Part shown: positions 1 to 10,400 of the stretch, piece by piece
How the letters are laid out: the number at the start of each line of letters is the position of its first letter
Position numbering within the stretch: the stretch's first letter is position 1
Made by a program: the position numbers and the translations under genes
The notes under the pieces: model-generated
Databases searched by the model: none
Told to the model about the DNA's origin: nothing
Seen by the model: only the letters and a program-made list of their open reading frames with translations
Origin: Stramenopiles sp. TOSAG23-2
Taxonomy: Eukaryota > Sar
Direction: 5' to 3'
Assembly: GCA_900128395.1 (NCBI GenBank)
Contig: LT649372.1
Coordinates: forward strand, 1-31,351
DNA: 31,351 bases

Positions 1-55
1 GATATTATGGCGTGTCCTTTTATAAAGTTTTCTCTCTTTCTTTTTATTCACTTCC
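1..55. repeat. Inverted copy of 4779-4833 at the window edge
   Basis: Bases 1-55 are the exact reverse complement of 4779-4833. Identity stops abruptly at 55/56. The partner lies in the 3' flank of another gene, while this copy lies in an open reading frame. A fold-back (template-switch) chimera or an assembler overlap explains this better than a biological repeat. Confidence 0.9.
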
Positions 56-2445
56 ACACTTATTGACGCTTCCGTAACTGCCCATCGTTTAGATGGTCGT
101 AAACGTGATGCACAATGTTCAAATGCTAATATTTTAAATGGCATTTGTACAAAACGTTTATGTAAATTTAAATCATCTGGATCACAAAATCGACCAGGAC
201 AAGATTTTTCAGTCGATAATGAAGAATTTAATAATTGTTGTATTCCATCATGCACAATTGCCCCGTTCGTTGTTCGTGGACGCCGCCGACTAATGTTTTT
301 ACTGCGTTTCGTCGTTTTTGCTTTTGTTTTTTTATATATATCATTTAATATATCATTTGCTCTTGTATCATCTGTGTATTCTGAATAATCTGTCCTGCTG
401 ATCTCCTCTTTATCGAGATTAAGATCAGCAGGAAGATATTTAATTTTCAAAGATACCAATTTTGCTCTTCGTATATCTTTCGAAATTTTTGAGATAGACC
501 TTTTCCCTGGTGTTGTAGATGGACGCTTGTTGTTTCCTCGGTATTTACGTCTAAATACTGGAAACACGTTTGTATCAATGCCACCTTTATCAGCTGAAAA
601 TGCAACAATATTTGTTAACAAATATTTTTTGTTTTTATCATTTGTAATAATAAATTGAAAATCAGCGACTAAATCTTTCAAGACAATATGATTTGTTTGT
701 GTTATAGTCTTTTCTAATTCATTCATCATTGGTGTCAATGCTAATTCAACATATGTAGCTTTCTTGCCTATTAATTTATTAATAATAAGTTCATTATTGT
801 TATCACTACTAATATTAATAGCATATCCTTTTTCATTTTTTTGTATTGAATTTTTATTTTCAACTACATAATATTGCGGTTGTCGTTTTTTTTTCCACAC
901 GGCACGAACCATTTTCATCCTGGAATTGGATGCTGATGTAATTGATCTTGTAAATTTTTGTATAACAACTAATGATGGACTGTAAATGGACTTTTTACTT
1001 TCTTCATCGCGATCATAAATTTCTAAAATTGCACCTTTTACATGTGCGTTGTTGTACAGCGGTTCTTTGATAATATTTGTTGTATCTGGATCAACATCAT
1101 CTTCATGATATCTAGATAATATTGCCAATGGAAATAGTTTTTCGTCTTTTACAGATTTATCATGTATTGTTGGATTATCTACGGTAGTTAATCTGGTTAC
1201 AAATGCAGGCATAAAATTTTTGAATTCTTCGTTATTCGTAAATTCTAAACGACGCATGCCTTCATTTGGTGTGTTATATATCCACACCCACGAATCCATT
1301 TCTTTTGAATAAATCAATGTATCTGGCATTTTAATATAATTCCAATTTTCAACACACGATGCCATTGTTCGGTTGGAACGAAAGAAATGTTTATAAAATG
1401 GTATACCTGGTTCTAACCTTGGTTTCGTGTCGTTAGTCCCTGTAAATGGCGCTTTATTGTAATCTCTATCATTAAATAAGATCGAATTGATATGAACATT
1501 ATTCTTTTTTTTCTTATTTTTTTTAACTGGGTCCTTAATACTATTAAATAATGATGCTGTTGTTGATACCGAACTATTACTACTATTGCTACGGCTTGTA
1601 CTACTACTACGTGCACTATATGGTACGTTTTGTATTTTTTCTAATTTTTTCTTTTTCAAGGATGGTACTATATTTTTAATATTTGTAATATTTTTTTTTA
1701 TAATATCATTGTTGTTGGTTTTTTTCCCCATATTATCATTATTTAAATTTAGAAAATCATTCATGTTTGATAAGTATGTATCGTTTTCATTGTTATTTCT
1801 TGTATTAATATTATTATTATTATTACTACCATAACTACTGAATCTAGCAGTTTTGCTACCAAAGGTACCCATGTGTATATTATTCTTGCCACGTTTTTCT
1901 TGCCATCTTTGCTCTTCCATTTTTTGAATATATATTTTATTTTTTTTAATCATATTCACTGGTGTTTTTTTACTAGTACGTCGTCGTTTATCCCATTTTG
2001 AATCATCCAAGGATAACATTTTCAACTCTTGTTGTAACTTCAAACCTTTTGTTGGACTAGATAATGTATTTTCTAAATTCAAATCGTCATCATACGTATT
2101 CACATGCTCAATTTCATCTTTATTATTTCTCTTCGTCTTAAGACGATGAAGGCGATCTCCAACTGGAGTCAAAGGATAACCTAATTCTTTTTTACGTTTT
2201 GTATTTAAATCGTTTAAATCACGTTTTAAATTAACTACATCATTTCCCAAGTTCTTTAATAATTTACGTGCTCTAGAACGGTAATTTAAACCACCACCGA
2301 CATGAAAACCTTCAGCTTGTTCTAATTTATCGGACAATTTCATAGCAGCTTTATTTCGAGCTTTTGTATTTCTTGCGCATAATATCTCTTTTCTTGCTTT
2401 TTTTAAAGATAAATTTGAATTATCTTCCAGTATTTTAAATTTCAT
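1..2445 (-). CDS. Unknown basic Asn/Ser/Lys-rich protein, C-terminus off left edge
   Basis: Read from an ATG at 2445, this frame stays open for 815 codons to the edge with no stop; I checked every in-frame triplet. I do not recognise a family. Residues 1-120 are Lys/Arg-rich, probably helical, and look like a coiled coil. Residues about 195-330 are low complexity, with Asn runs from AAT repeats and a Ser-rich patch. From about residue 350 a more ordered part begins, rich in Trp/Phe/Tyr (a segment with WNYIKMPD and WVWIYNTP), which is probably the conserved domain. Several Lys/Arg clusters follow and suggest a nuclear or nucleic-acid/cytoskeleton-bound protein; this is inference. The last 18 or so codons (bases 1-55) are an exact inverted copy of 4779-4833 and may be chimeric, so the true C-terminus is unknown. 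The gene is divergent from the Q/N-rich gene starting at 3041. Confidence 0.75.
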   Translation of the reverse strand, partial: MKFKILEDNSNLSLKKARKEILCARNTKARNKAAMKLSDKLEQAEGFHVGGGLNYRSRARKLLKNLGNDVVNLKRDLNDLNTKRKKELGYPLTPVGDRLHRLKTKRNNKDEIEHVNTYDDDLNLENTLSSPTKGLKLQQELKMLSLDDSKWDKRRRTSKKTPVNMIKKNKIYIQKMEEQRWQEKRGKNNIHMGTFGSKTARFSSYGSNNNNNINTRNNNENDTYLSNMNDFLNLNNDNMGKKTNNNDIIKKNITNIKNIVPSLKKKKLEKIQNVPYSARSSSTSRSNSSNSSVSTTASLFNSIKDPVKKNKKKKNNVHINSILFNDRDYNKAPFTGTNDTKPRLEPGIPFYKHFFRSNRTMASCVENWNYIKMPDTLIYSKEMDSWVWIYNTPNEGMRRLEFTNNEEFKNFMPAFVTRLTTVDNPTIHDKSVKDEKLFPLAILSRYHEDDVDPDTTNIIKEPLYNNAHVKGAILEIYDRDEESKKSIYSPSLVVIQKFTRSITSASNSRMKMVRAVWKKKRQPQYYVVENKNSIQKNEKGYAINISSDNNNELIINKLIGKKATYVELALTPMMNELEKTITQTNHIVLKDLVADFQFIITNDKNKKYLLTNIVAFSADKGGIDTNVFPVFRRKYRGNNKRPSTTPGKRSISKISKDIRRAKLVSLKIKYLPADLNLDKEEISRTDYSEYTDDTRANDILNDIYKKTKAKTTKRSKNISRRRPRTTNGAIVHDGIQQLLNSSLSTEKSCPGRFCDPDDLNLHKRFVQMPFKILAFEHCASRLRPSKRWAVTEASISVEVNKKKERKLYKRTRHNI

Positions 2446-3040
2446 TTTGGATTTTAATGTGGGGGGTATTTGTATTTAATTCTTTTTTTTTAAATATGTT
2501 TTATAATGAATATTTTGATGAATCTATATGTTTTAGCATATATATATATATTAGTTGTTTCTTTTATATGAATGTATGTGTTTCTGTCTCTGTATATCTA
2601 TATACATGTTTACCCGTTGCAGTTTGTCTTGTTTGGATGTATTTTTTACTAACGTCTTTCGCGTCGCGATTTCACAAATCTCGATCTACTGCTGTGTTGC
2701 TGTTACGTCGATGTTAGTGGTGCTATGTCTATGCTAATTGGATTGTGTTTATGATGTGTTTTGTGATTTGTTGTTGACTGACAGTTATAGACGTTGCCCA
2801 AAATTGAAATTATATATATTATTGATTATCTCTCAGATGGGAAAACATATCTACATACATGTATATGGTAGATCACACATGGAATAAATAACAAGTATAT
2901 AGATATCACTGGTCAATATTTCATTAAACTTTAAATTATCGTGGTAGGAGCAAAGAAAAATATTTGTAAAGCTTTTTATTTATTTATTTATTTTTTTCAT
3001 TCAGAATAATTAGTAATAATAATTTAACATAAAAAAGAAG
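2446..3040. other. Divergent intergenic region (head-to-head promoter space)
   Basis: This 595-bp spacer separates the start of the leftmost minus-strand gene from the plus-strand gene at 3041. It is AT-rich with short T runs and TA tracts (near 2540-2550 and 2810-2820) and a TTTA run at about 2977-2992. Short ORFs here (such as 2457-2717) are T-rich and low complexity and I do not consider them genes. No RNA gene is visible. It presumably holds promoters for both genes. Confidence 0.6.
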
Positions 3041-4690
3041 ATGAACTTTTCACAAGAGGAACGTGCAGGGAAAGCAGGTCATAATGGATTTCGTGTTATG
3101 AATCCACCAGGTGGTAAATCAAATTGGTCACCATATACACAATTTCAAGAAACACCATCATTACGTGATAATCGACCAACAAATTTCAGCCATCAAGGAC
3201 AACAACAGTAAGTAATTAATCAATAAAATATATATATTATATATATATATATATAGCTAACAATATTATTGTACTACTCACGTCAAATATATATATATTA
3301 TATTTATGTATATTTAAATAATAGAATGAATAGTCAACAATGGAATCAACAATTACAATATCAACAATCGAGATTAGGCGAAGGTGGTATACCACATCCG
3401 CGAAGTGTTACATTGAGTGGAAGGGATGACTTTATGGGTGGTGGTATGCAACAACAACAACCATCTAATCAAATTAATGCTATGGGAGGAGGCCATGGTC
3501 CTATGAATCCAAAAAATGAATATGGGACATCAATGGAAAAACGACAAGGTTCTGGTCGTAGTTATGGTGGGGGTTCCTCGCAATTTAATCCATTTTCACA
3601 CGATGGGCAAGGAAAATATGATAATCCATATAAAAAGCCACAAGAAAATAATGGTATCTCACGTACTGTTGTTGGTGTTGCTAGTGATTTATCATTTTTA
3701 CCTGGTGCAAACAAAAATCAAAATAATAATCAACAATATAATAATAATAGTAATAATAATAATAATAGTAATAACACAATTGATACGGCACGTAATAATG
3801 CACCAAGAAGTTGGAAAGAAAATCAAGCTAGAGCACGAGGTAGTAATATATTTTCAAATTCTGCTGCAATGAATAATCAACAAACTACTGCTCGACAAGA
3901 TCCAGTATGGCAAGAAAATGCACGTGGTCGTAAATCAACACGTAATTCACATTTCAAAGCTATGGATTATAATAATAATAGTAGTAGTGAAAATGTGAAT
4001 AATAATAATAATAATATGATGTATGGTGGTGGAATGCAACAACAGCAACAACAACAACAATATTCGATGCCACCACAGCAACAACAACAAACTGCGGTTG
4101 ATTATGCATATCAACAAATGCAACAATTTGAAGGTATGAATCAAGCACAACAACAACAACCGCCACCATCCATGGTCCAACAACAACAACAAGCACCACC
4201 ACAACGTAGACGTGTAGCACCAAAAGTTATAATTACTGGTTCATCTCGAGCACGTAGTAAAGGTTTTACAAATGTTGGAAGTATGAATATACCATCACAT
4301 CAACGTCCAACACCATCATTTAATAATAATAACAATATGAATGCAAATAATAATTATAATAGTAATGCTAATTTTAATAATAATGGTGGTACTACGTCTT
4401 CATCTGGTAATGGAGCGAAGTCTAGACGGGATGAAGTTTGGGAACAAAAAAAGCAAGAACGAATGAGACGTAAACAACAAGGTGGTGGTGGTGGAAATGG
4501 AAATGGTATGGCAAGTAATTTCCAACACCAACAACGGCCAGGACCAATACAGCCTCCATCTCAACAAGTACAACAAGGTGGATATGTTCCATCATTTGGA
4601 ATAGAAGGTAGACGTGGTAATAATGGTATCTCAAATATGAGTGCACAACAATATGCTACTAGTCCTAAAAGTGGTAAAGGTATTTGGTAA
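3041..4690 (+). CDS. Q/N-rich low-complexity protein, two exons (3041-3207, 3325-4690)
   Basis: Exon 1 starts at ATG 3041 and gives 55 codons plus two bases. Removing a GT-AG intron (3208-3324) joins it in frame to the long downstream frame, giving 510 residues. A methionine start at 3269 would lie inside the intron and code for TA-repeat peptide, so I reject it. Exon 1 is well formed and contains FRVMNPPGGKSN, which recalls the PPGG motif of Jupiter/HN1-type microtubule proteins; this is a weak resemblance. Exon 2 is dominated by Gln, Asn and Gly runs. A short basic module recurs three times: WKENQARARG near residue 219, WQENARGRK near 251 and WEQKKQERMRRK near 428. The protein ends GIW. It is probably disordered, an RNA- or cytoskeleton-associated or condensate-type protein; function unknown. 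It converges on the V-ATPase gene. Confidence 0.8.
3208..3324 (+). other. Spliceosomal GT-AG intron, 117 nt
   Basis: The donor is GTAAGTAA after ACA. The acceptor is AATAATAG before AATGAATAG. A CTAAC branch-point-like element lies at about 3257-3261. Removal restores one continuous frame (phase 2, CA|A = Gln), and the intron body is TA-rich noncoding sequence. It is the only intron I can define in the window. Confidence 0.8.
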
Positions 4691-5096
4691 AAAAAAAGCA
4701 ATATAAGATATGTACAGAGTAAATCATATTGAATATGCATATATTATGATGTGTGATAAGTGATAAGGTGCTAATAAAGGAAGTGAATAAAAAGAAAGAG
4801 AGAAAACTTTATAAAAGGACACGCCATAATATCATACACGAATATTGTGGTGTACGAATTCGTGCACATTATGCAAAAATCATTTATGACATATACGATA
4901 CAATACTATTTACTAAAATATAAAAACATGTGATTTTAACCAACTTGATCTCTCCTCTTAACTCTTGACAACTTCCCCTTTTCCCGAACTCTTTTTTTAC
5001 TTTTCTCCGTCTCCAATTGTTTAATGCCAATTTATGATATCATATATCATTTCTTATATGTACGCTATAAATGTATATATATATATATATATATAC
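4691..5096. other. Convergent 3'-3' spacer with imperfect palindrome
   Basis: This 406-bp tail-to-tail spacer lies between the Q/N-rich gene and the V-ATPase gene. It contains the 55-bp partner of the left window edge (4779-4833) and an 18-nt near-palindrome at about 4851-4868 (GTGTACGAATTCGTGCAC, one mismatch that would be a G-U pair in RNA). A (TA)n run of about 25 nt ends at the V-ATPase stop. I see no gene. Confidence 0.55.
4779..4833. repeat. Internal partner of the left-edge inverted repeat
   Basis: Exact 55-nt reverse complement of bases 1-55, lying about 90 nt past the stop of the gene ending at 4690. As sequence continues normally on both sides, this is the likely authentic copy. 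Confidence 0.9.
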
Positions 5097-5609
5097 TTAT
5101 GCTGTGCTCATAACCAATGCGATAATCAAACCATACAATGCAATTGCTTCAGAGAAAATCATAATTAATATTAAACCTACGTATAATTTTTCTTGTCTAC
5201 CAGATGATCGTACACCAATATCACCAGTAATGCCTATTGCAATACCACTACCTAAACCACTTAAACCTGATGATAAACCAGCAGCTAAATGTTTAAATCC
5301 ATCTTTAGCTGTATATCCTTCTTTTGGTGTTTTAATACCATTTAACAATATAACAGCAACAATTAAACCATATATACCAATAACACCAGACATAATAACA
5401 GGTATAATATTTTTCATGACTTGAGATGGCGCCATTACACCCATTCCACTCAAACCAATACCAGTCTTTGCAGTACCATAGGCGGCTCCAATATTGCAAA
5501 ATATTAATGCACAAGCAACTCCTAAAAAGCCAAAAAATGCTGGATAATATGTTTCTGGCCCATATGCAGCCGCTTCACTTAAATCTAATAATGGTGCAAA
5601 CGATGTCAT
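5097..5609 (-). CDS. VMA3: V-type proton ATPase 16-kDa proteolipid subunit c
   Basis: This 170-residue protein is the proteolipid that forms the rotating c-ring of the membrane V0 sector. Protons cross on it as the V-ATPase acidifies vacuoles, endosomes and other compartments. Four hydrophobic helices are visible, at about residues 23-43, 66-90, 105-130 and 143-167. The hallmark Gly/Ala-rich stretches are present: GAAYGTAKTGIG near 41-52 and SGLGSGIAIGITGDIGVR near 117-134. The essential proton-carrying carboxylate is Glu154 in IFSEAIALYGLI of helix 4. Length is close to the roughly 160 residues usual for the family, with a short N-terminal extension. The first ATG is taken as start. The gene is intronless, converges on the Q/N-rich gene and is divergent from the PSI-like gene. 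Confidence 0.97.
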   Translation of the reverse strand: MTSFAPLLDLSEAAAYGPETYYPAFFGFLGVACALIFCNIGAAYGTAKTGIGLSGMGVMAPSQVMKNIIPVIMSGVIGIYGLIVAVILLNGIKTPKEGYTAKDGFKHLAAGLSSGLSGLGSGIAIGITGDIGVRSSGRQEKLYVGLILIMIFSEAIALYGLIIALVMSTA

Positions 5610-6157
5610 ATTTTTTGCAACTCTTATGTCAAATGTTCAAATGTTGAAATATACCAATATGACGATTTATATCCTGTATATTTCTGTGTAATACATATTA
5701 GGATGTATTACAAAGAAATATATATATGTATTTCTATCCTCTACATCATGATATTTATTCGATTTATTCATCTTGAAAGGATTGCTTGATGATGGGTGCT
5801 AGTGCTGTGCTGTGCTGCTGTCCTGGCGGTGTGATGCTGTGCTATTTGCTATCTGGCTATTGTGGGCTCGATCCTCTCGATCTTTATCCTCAAGATATCA
5901 ATATAGAAATAGCATTATTAATAGGCATTTCTGTCATGAATACAGTACATATAATATTGTACTACTTCTTCTCACCAGTACTATCTACCTGTTAAAACAG
6001 CGAAGACCTTCAAAACTAACACCATCTCTGGCATAGTTAAAAAAGTGGGGGATTCCATATATATATATATATATTGATCATATTGCAAACACGTTGAACA
6101 GATCATCGTACAAATGATCAACATCAGGGACAATATAATAGTAAGAATAACACAACG
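5610..6157. other. Divergent intergenic region with a GC-richer patch
   Basis: This 548-bp head-to-head spacer lies between the V-ATPase and PSI-like genes. Bases of about 5785-5885 are clearly richer in G and C and in TGCTG repeats than the rest. They could be part of a UTR or a noncoding RNA, but I cannot show either. Two overlapping short ORFs (5786-5995, 5812-6036) have no recognisable similarity. A (TA)n run lies at 6057-6074. Confidence 0.5.
6057..6074. promoter_or_regulatory. (TA)n tract 84 nt upstream of a start codon
   Basis: An uninterrupted AT dinucleotide run of about 18 nt lies 84 nt before ATG 6158. Similar runs precede the starts at 15090, 14548 and 28766 at 74-100 nt. A TATA-like or nucleosome-excluding promoter role is inference; dinucleotide runs are also common background in AT-rich genomes. 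Confidence 0.3.
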
Positions 6158-7252
6158 ATGAATAGTAAAATAGCAACAAGTGTTTTAGTAATAGCATTAG
6201 CCATATGCACTGCGACCGCTAGTAACATACGTGGTAGTAGTACAGATAATAGTTTCTTGGAAGTATCAACGGCATTAACTTTACAACATGCAATAGATAA
6301 TAATTTGGAAGGAACAAAAATGGAAAGTAGTATGTCTTGCAAATGGTTTTTCAGCTGCTCACATTGTGCTACCGTTTCAAACTGTGGATGGTGCAACGAT
6401 TGTGGCAAATGTGTTGAAGGTGGTGCAACTGGACCAGCGGAGACAAACTGTTTGTCATGGGATTATAAGGAATGTAGTGGAAAGACAGGTTTTGAGGAAG
6501 AAATGAAACTATCCAATAAAGATGAATTAAAACGCCGTGATGAAATGGTCAATGAATGGAAGTTGGAACGTGCTGCATATGTCTTAGCAAAATCAAACGT
6601 AGCAAGGTTAGATGCTGTTCTTAAACGCGCCATGCAATCTGGTCAAGCAGGCGATGGCGAAGCAAAAGCATCAACACAAAATTTATTACCAGCAGAAACC
6701 AATGTTAAAAGTGCAAAGGGTGATTGTACTTCGTTAACAAAGTTACAAACATTAGCAAAGGCAACGTATGACAACGATCAAAAAGCATTAGAAGCAAATG
6801 AGAAAGAGTTAGCTGATATTGCAAAGAAAATTGGTGAATCAACAGATGATGATGAAAGCCAGAAATTAAAGGATACGAAAGATGCATTGGAAAAGACAAA
6901 TAAGTCCTTTAAAAATGCTAGGGATAGCTCAAGAACAAAACTTGAACAAGCAAAAACAGATGCTACTTTAAAATGTCAAAAAGCTGATGTAGCTGAAGGT
7001 AAATTAAAAGCTGTTATCAAAGCAGCTGATGGTGCAAAAGCAGAAAGTAAATCAAGAAATGATTTATTAAAAATGCAGCGATTAATGTTAGCAGCTGCAC
7101 AAGCTGAAATGAAACGTGCTACCGCAAGTGCATATAAATGGAGTGTTAAAATTAAAGAGCTTACTGCAAAATTATCAAAAATTAGAGAGATGAAACAGGC
7201 AAATAGTAAACATTGTACAGCTAAAAAGAAGGAACCAAAGTTTATGATGTAA
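6158..7252 (+). CDS. Secreted PSI-like domain and coiled-coil protein
   Basis: This 364-residue protein begins with a clear signal peptide (residues 1 to about 22, hydrophobic core TSVLVIALAICTATA). A compact cysteine-rich module follows at residues 61-106, with cysteines at 61, 67, 70, 76, 79, 82, 85, 98 and 106. The pattern CSHC...NCGWC...C..C...W...C is that of a PSI (plexin-semaphorin-integrin) knob. From about residue 115 to 355 the protein is Lys/Glu/Ala-rich helix, probably a long coiled coil. It has no second membrane segment, so it is probably secreted or lumenal; a C-terminal KFMM ending is not an ER-retention signal. I know no family with exactly this architecture and assign no function. 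The gene is intronless. It is divergent from the V-ATPase gene and convergent with the WD40 gene 210 bp away. Confidence 0.85.
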   Translation: MNSKIATSVLVIALAICTATASNIRGSSTDNSFLEVSTALTLQHAIDNNLEGTKMESSMSCKWFFSCSHCATVSNCGWCNDCGKCVEGGATGPAETNCLSWDYKECSGKTGFEEEMKLSNKDELKRRDEMVNEWKLERAAYVLAKSNVARLDAVLKRAMQSGQAGDGEAKASTQNLLPAETNVKSAKGDCTSLTKLQTLAKATYDNDQKALEANEKELADIAKKIGESTDDDESQKLKDTKDALEKTNKSFKNARDSSRTKLEQAKTDATLKCQKADVAEGKLKAVIKAADGAKAESKSRNDLLKMQRLMLAAAQAEMKRATASAYKWSVKIKELTAKLSKIREMKQANSKHCTAKKKEPKFMM

Positions 7253-7462
7253 AAAGTGTTTGAGTGTGTCCGAGCGCAACAAACGTTTTTTTGTGTTAAA
7301 ATTAATCTTTTAATTTATACGTACCGTACATTTATTATATTTTTAATTTAAAATTTTATATTTTATACACATATATATGTATGTACACAAATATCGTGCA
7401 AGCATTACCCGTATATGCATATTATATATTACACCTCTTCAATTTTACACCACACACGGATT

Positions 7463-10400
7463 CTACCACGGCTCGCCATAAATGATTTGTCCTTGTTTTT
7501 TTAATGAAGAATTACCACCATCTATCATAATATTATTATCATTAGTTGCATTACCTTCTATATCGCCATATACAGATTTACTCCATGGTTCTGCAGTTGG
7601 TACAAATGCTGGTTTATTTGGTGGAAGTTGATAAACAGGTGGACGTTTCGTAGTTTTTCGACCATTTCGTTTCCAACGCTTTTTAGTAATAGCAACTTTA
7701 CGTGATGCAGATTTCTTATTTACATCAACTACAGTAATTGCTTGTGGCGATTGTTCATTATAATCCTCCTGTATTTCTCCTTCGGTAGTGGTACTTTGTT
7801 TCACATTTTGTATACCAATACTTCCAGGGGTTGCTTTTCTTCCAATTGCAGAGGAATTTGATGCTATTTTTAATCCACTTATGGTATTATTATTATTATT
7901 ATTGATTAAACTACGTCCTGGACGGTTGTTACTTCCAGACATACCACCATACATGGTGAGTTTGTTAATATTATTTTTTGTATTATTACGACGACGTAAT
8001 GCATTATTGCCTACTGGAGGCCTTGGATAATTTTTTGGTAAATGTTTTGGAAATGGTACTTGCATTTTTTTAGCTCTTGATTTTTTTATACGTTTCAATG
8101 CTTTCATTAAGTCTTTATCATCGTTTAAACGTGGAATTGTTGGCAATGAGGATTGAGCAATGGCTTTCGCTTCGTCGTCCTCGTTTTCTTCTTCGTCTAA
8201 AATATAACTAAATTGGTTATTTAACATCGATTTTCGTCCTGTTGGTTTTTTAATTTTCTTCTCAAAGTCTTCTGGCGGAAGTATATGTTTCCACATGCTT
8301 GTTGCATCCATCTCTTTAAAAGAATCATCAATAGAGCTACTCATACTGTCACTTAAACTTAATTCTACTGGTGGTATTAAACCATCCTCCAATGCATTTG
8401 TTTGTTTTGCCAAACCAAATTTATGTAAAATTTTCCATAAACGATATGCTTTTGCCTTGATTAAAAATACATCACGCTTTTCACCAACTAATAAATTCCC
8501 TTCATTCCCAGTAAATGATATTGCACGAATAGGTGTTGTAAATGGAATTTCTGTTAACAAGACCAATGTATTCGAAGTCCATAATTTTATCGTACAATCT
8601 AAACTACCAGTAGCTACAATGTTAAACCGATCTAAAAACGAAGCAATTGTGACTGGCGCTTTGTGCTGTATTATATCATTTTTCTCTTGATCACGAGCTC
8701 TAATATTACTTTTGACATTTAAAATATCAAAATAGCCAGTAGATAATCCTATTAAAGCAAGCGGTTCAATTTGTGATAGATGAAAACATGTTATCGCATT
8801 TGGAACGACTTCATCTTCTGTTAAATTAATTTGCATTAATGTTCGTTCCTGTCTTACAGATACTACAATTAAAAATTCATCTTTAACCATACATAGTAAT
8901 AATGATCTTGATGTATCTACGTATACTTGTGTTATAGGATCTTTATGTGCAATAAAATGAGTATATATTTCTCCATTTCCATTGACATCATAAAATACTA
9001 AATGCCCTTTACTCGTGCCAGCAACAAGAAATGTTTTTTTGGGCAATGTTGCATCCATATCGTTATCCTCATTACTATTGCTGTTATTACTATTTGGAGG
9101 ATCAATGCTTGAAGCTTCATTACCATTTTCAATTTCAAGTGCTGGTCCATGATATTCATGTTGTGTTTCACACGGAACAACATTGCAAATAGCAATACAA
9201 CTAATTAAATCTCCATGGTCCATAATATCTCCACCCCATCGACCACTTAATTTTGCTGTAGAAGTTTTTTTCCCATTGTACGTGAATATTTTGCCATTCT
9301 CTAATAGGCCAAAATAATGATTTTCTGAATCATTGTCATTATATAACAATGTTTTCATCAATGTTACGGCGTCATCTGGTAACAATGTATTCATCGTCTC
9401 TCCATCATGAACTCTTAATAGACGTGCACTTTTATCATGGCAACGAACAAATATACAATTTGAATATGGTATAATCGAAGATGGTGCAGACCGTACAACA
9501 CTGAATAAATTAGTCAATTCATGATGATTCCATACCACTACTGTATTACCTATTACAGTTATAAGTGGGCTAATTGGCTTATTATTATATGCAGGTTGCG
9601 TATGTGCGTAAAAACACCCACACACCGGCTCTTGTGTCTCCATACTATATTCTTCTTTCAATGTTAATAAACTCCATACACGTATTGTGCAATCCATGCC
9701 AGAACTAACTAATAATCCAAATGTTGGATGTGGTACTAAACCACTTATTGGCTTTGCATGTCCAGACAATACTTTAACTACCGAATAATCATTTCGTGTA
9801 TTCCATATTTTTAATTCTAAATCCAATGACGATGTTATTAAATAACCTAATTTTTCATTACGGACAACACCAGTTATACTATGTTCATGTAAATTTTTTA
9901 AATCAGCTAATTTCGTTATCACATGAGGTACAAAGTTCACAACGTATTTTAACCCATTGACCGGCTTGCCGCTATTTAAATCATTCCATGCACGAAATTG
10001 TGATTCTGTTATTTGATATTGTGTTAAGACATCTTGCAATGTTTCTTCCTCTTCTTCCTCCTCCTCATCATCAACATCTTTGACATGATTATTATTATTG
10101 CCATATTGTTTACTATTACCTTTACGCTCATTAAATATATGATATTTATAACGTGTACTTTTATCATGATTAGGTTCTAAATTATATATTAACATATTAT
10201 TTTCATAACTACAATGTACACGACGACTTTTTAATAATTCATCAATTGGACTAGTAGTAACAGGACCAAAATCAACACGTTGTACCCATTTTCCTTCAGA
10301 GCCTGGCAACATTTCTAACCAATCCAAAGCATATAACTTATCTTTCGACGCACGTTTAAATCGACTTCCACGAAAATTCCATATATGTGCACCACGTACA

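Noticed and set aside
1413-1834. Short ORFs on both strands at 1.4-1.8 kb
   Set aside because: They are shadows of the 815-codon open frame covering 1-2445.
3269-3324. Start of the Q/N-rich protein at ATG 3269
   Set aside because: This segment translates the TA-rich intron, whereas splicing 3207 to 3325 gives a clean in-frame first exon.
5786-6036. Two overlapping short plus ORFs upstream of the PSI-like gene
   Set aside because: No signal, domain or codon pattern supports them, and both lie in a promoter-like spacer.
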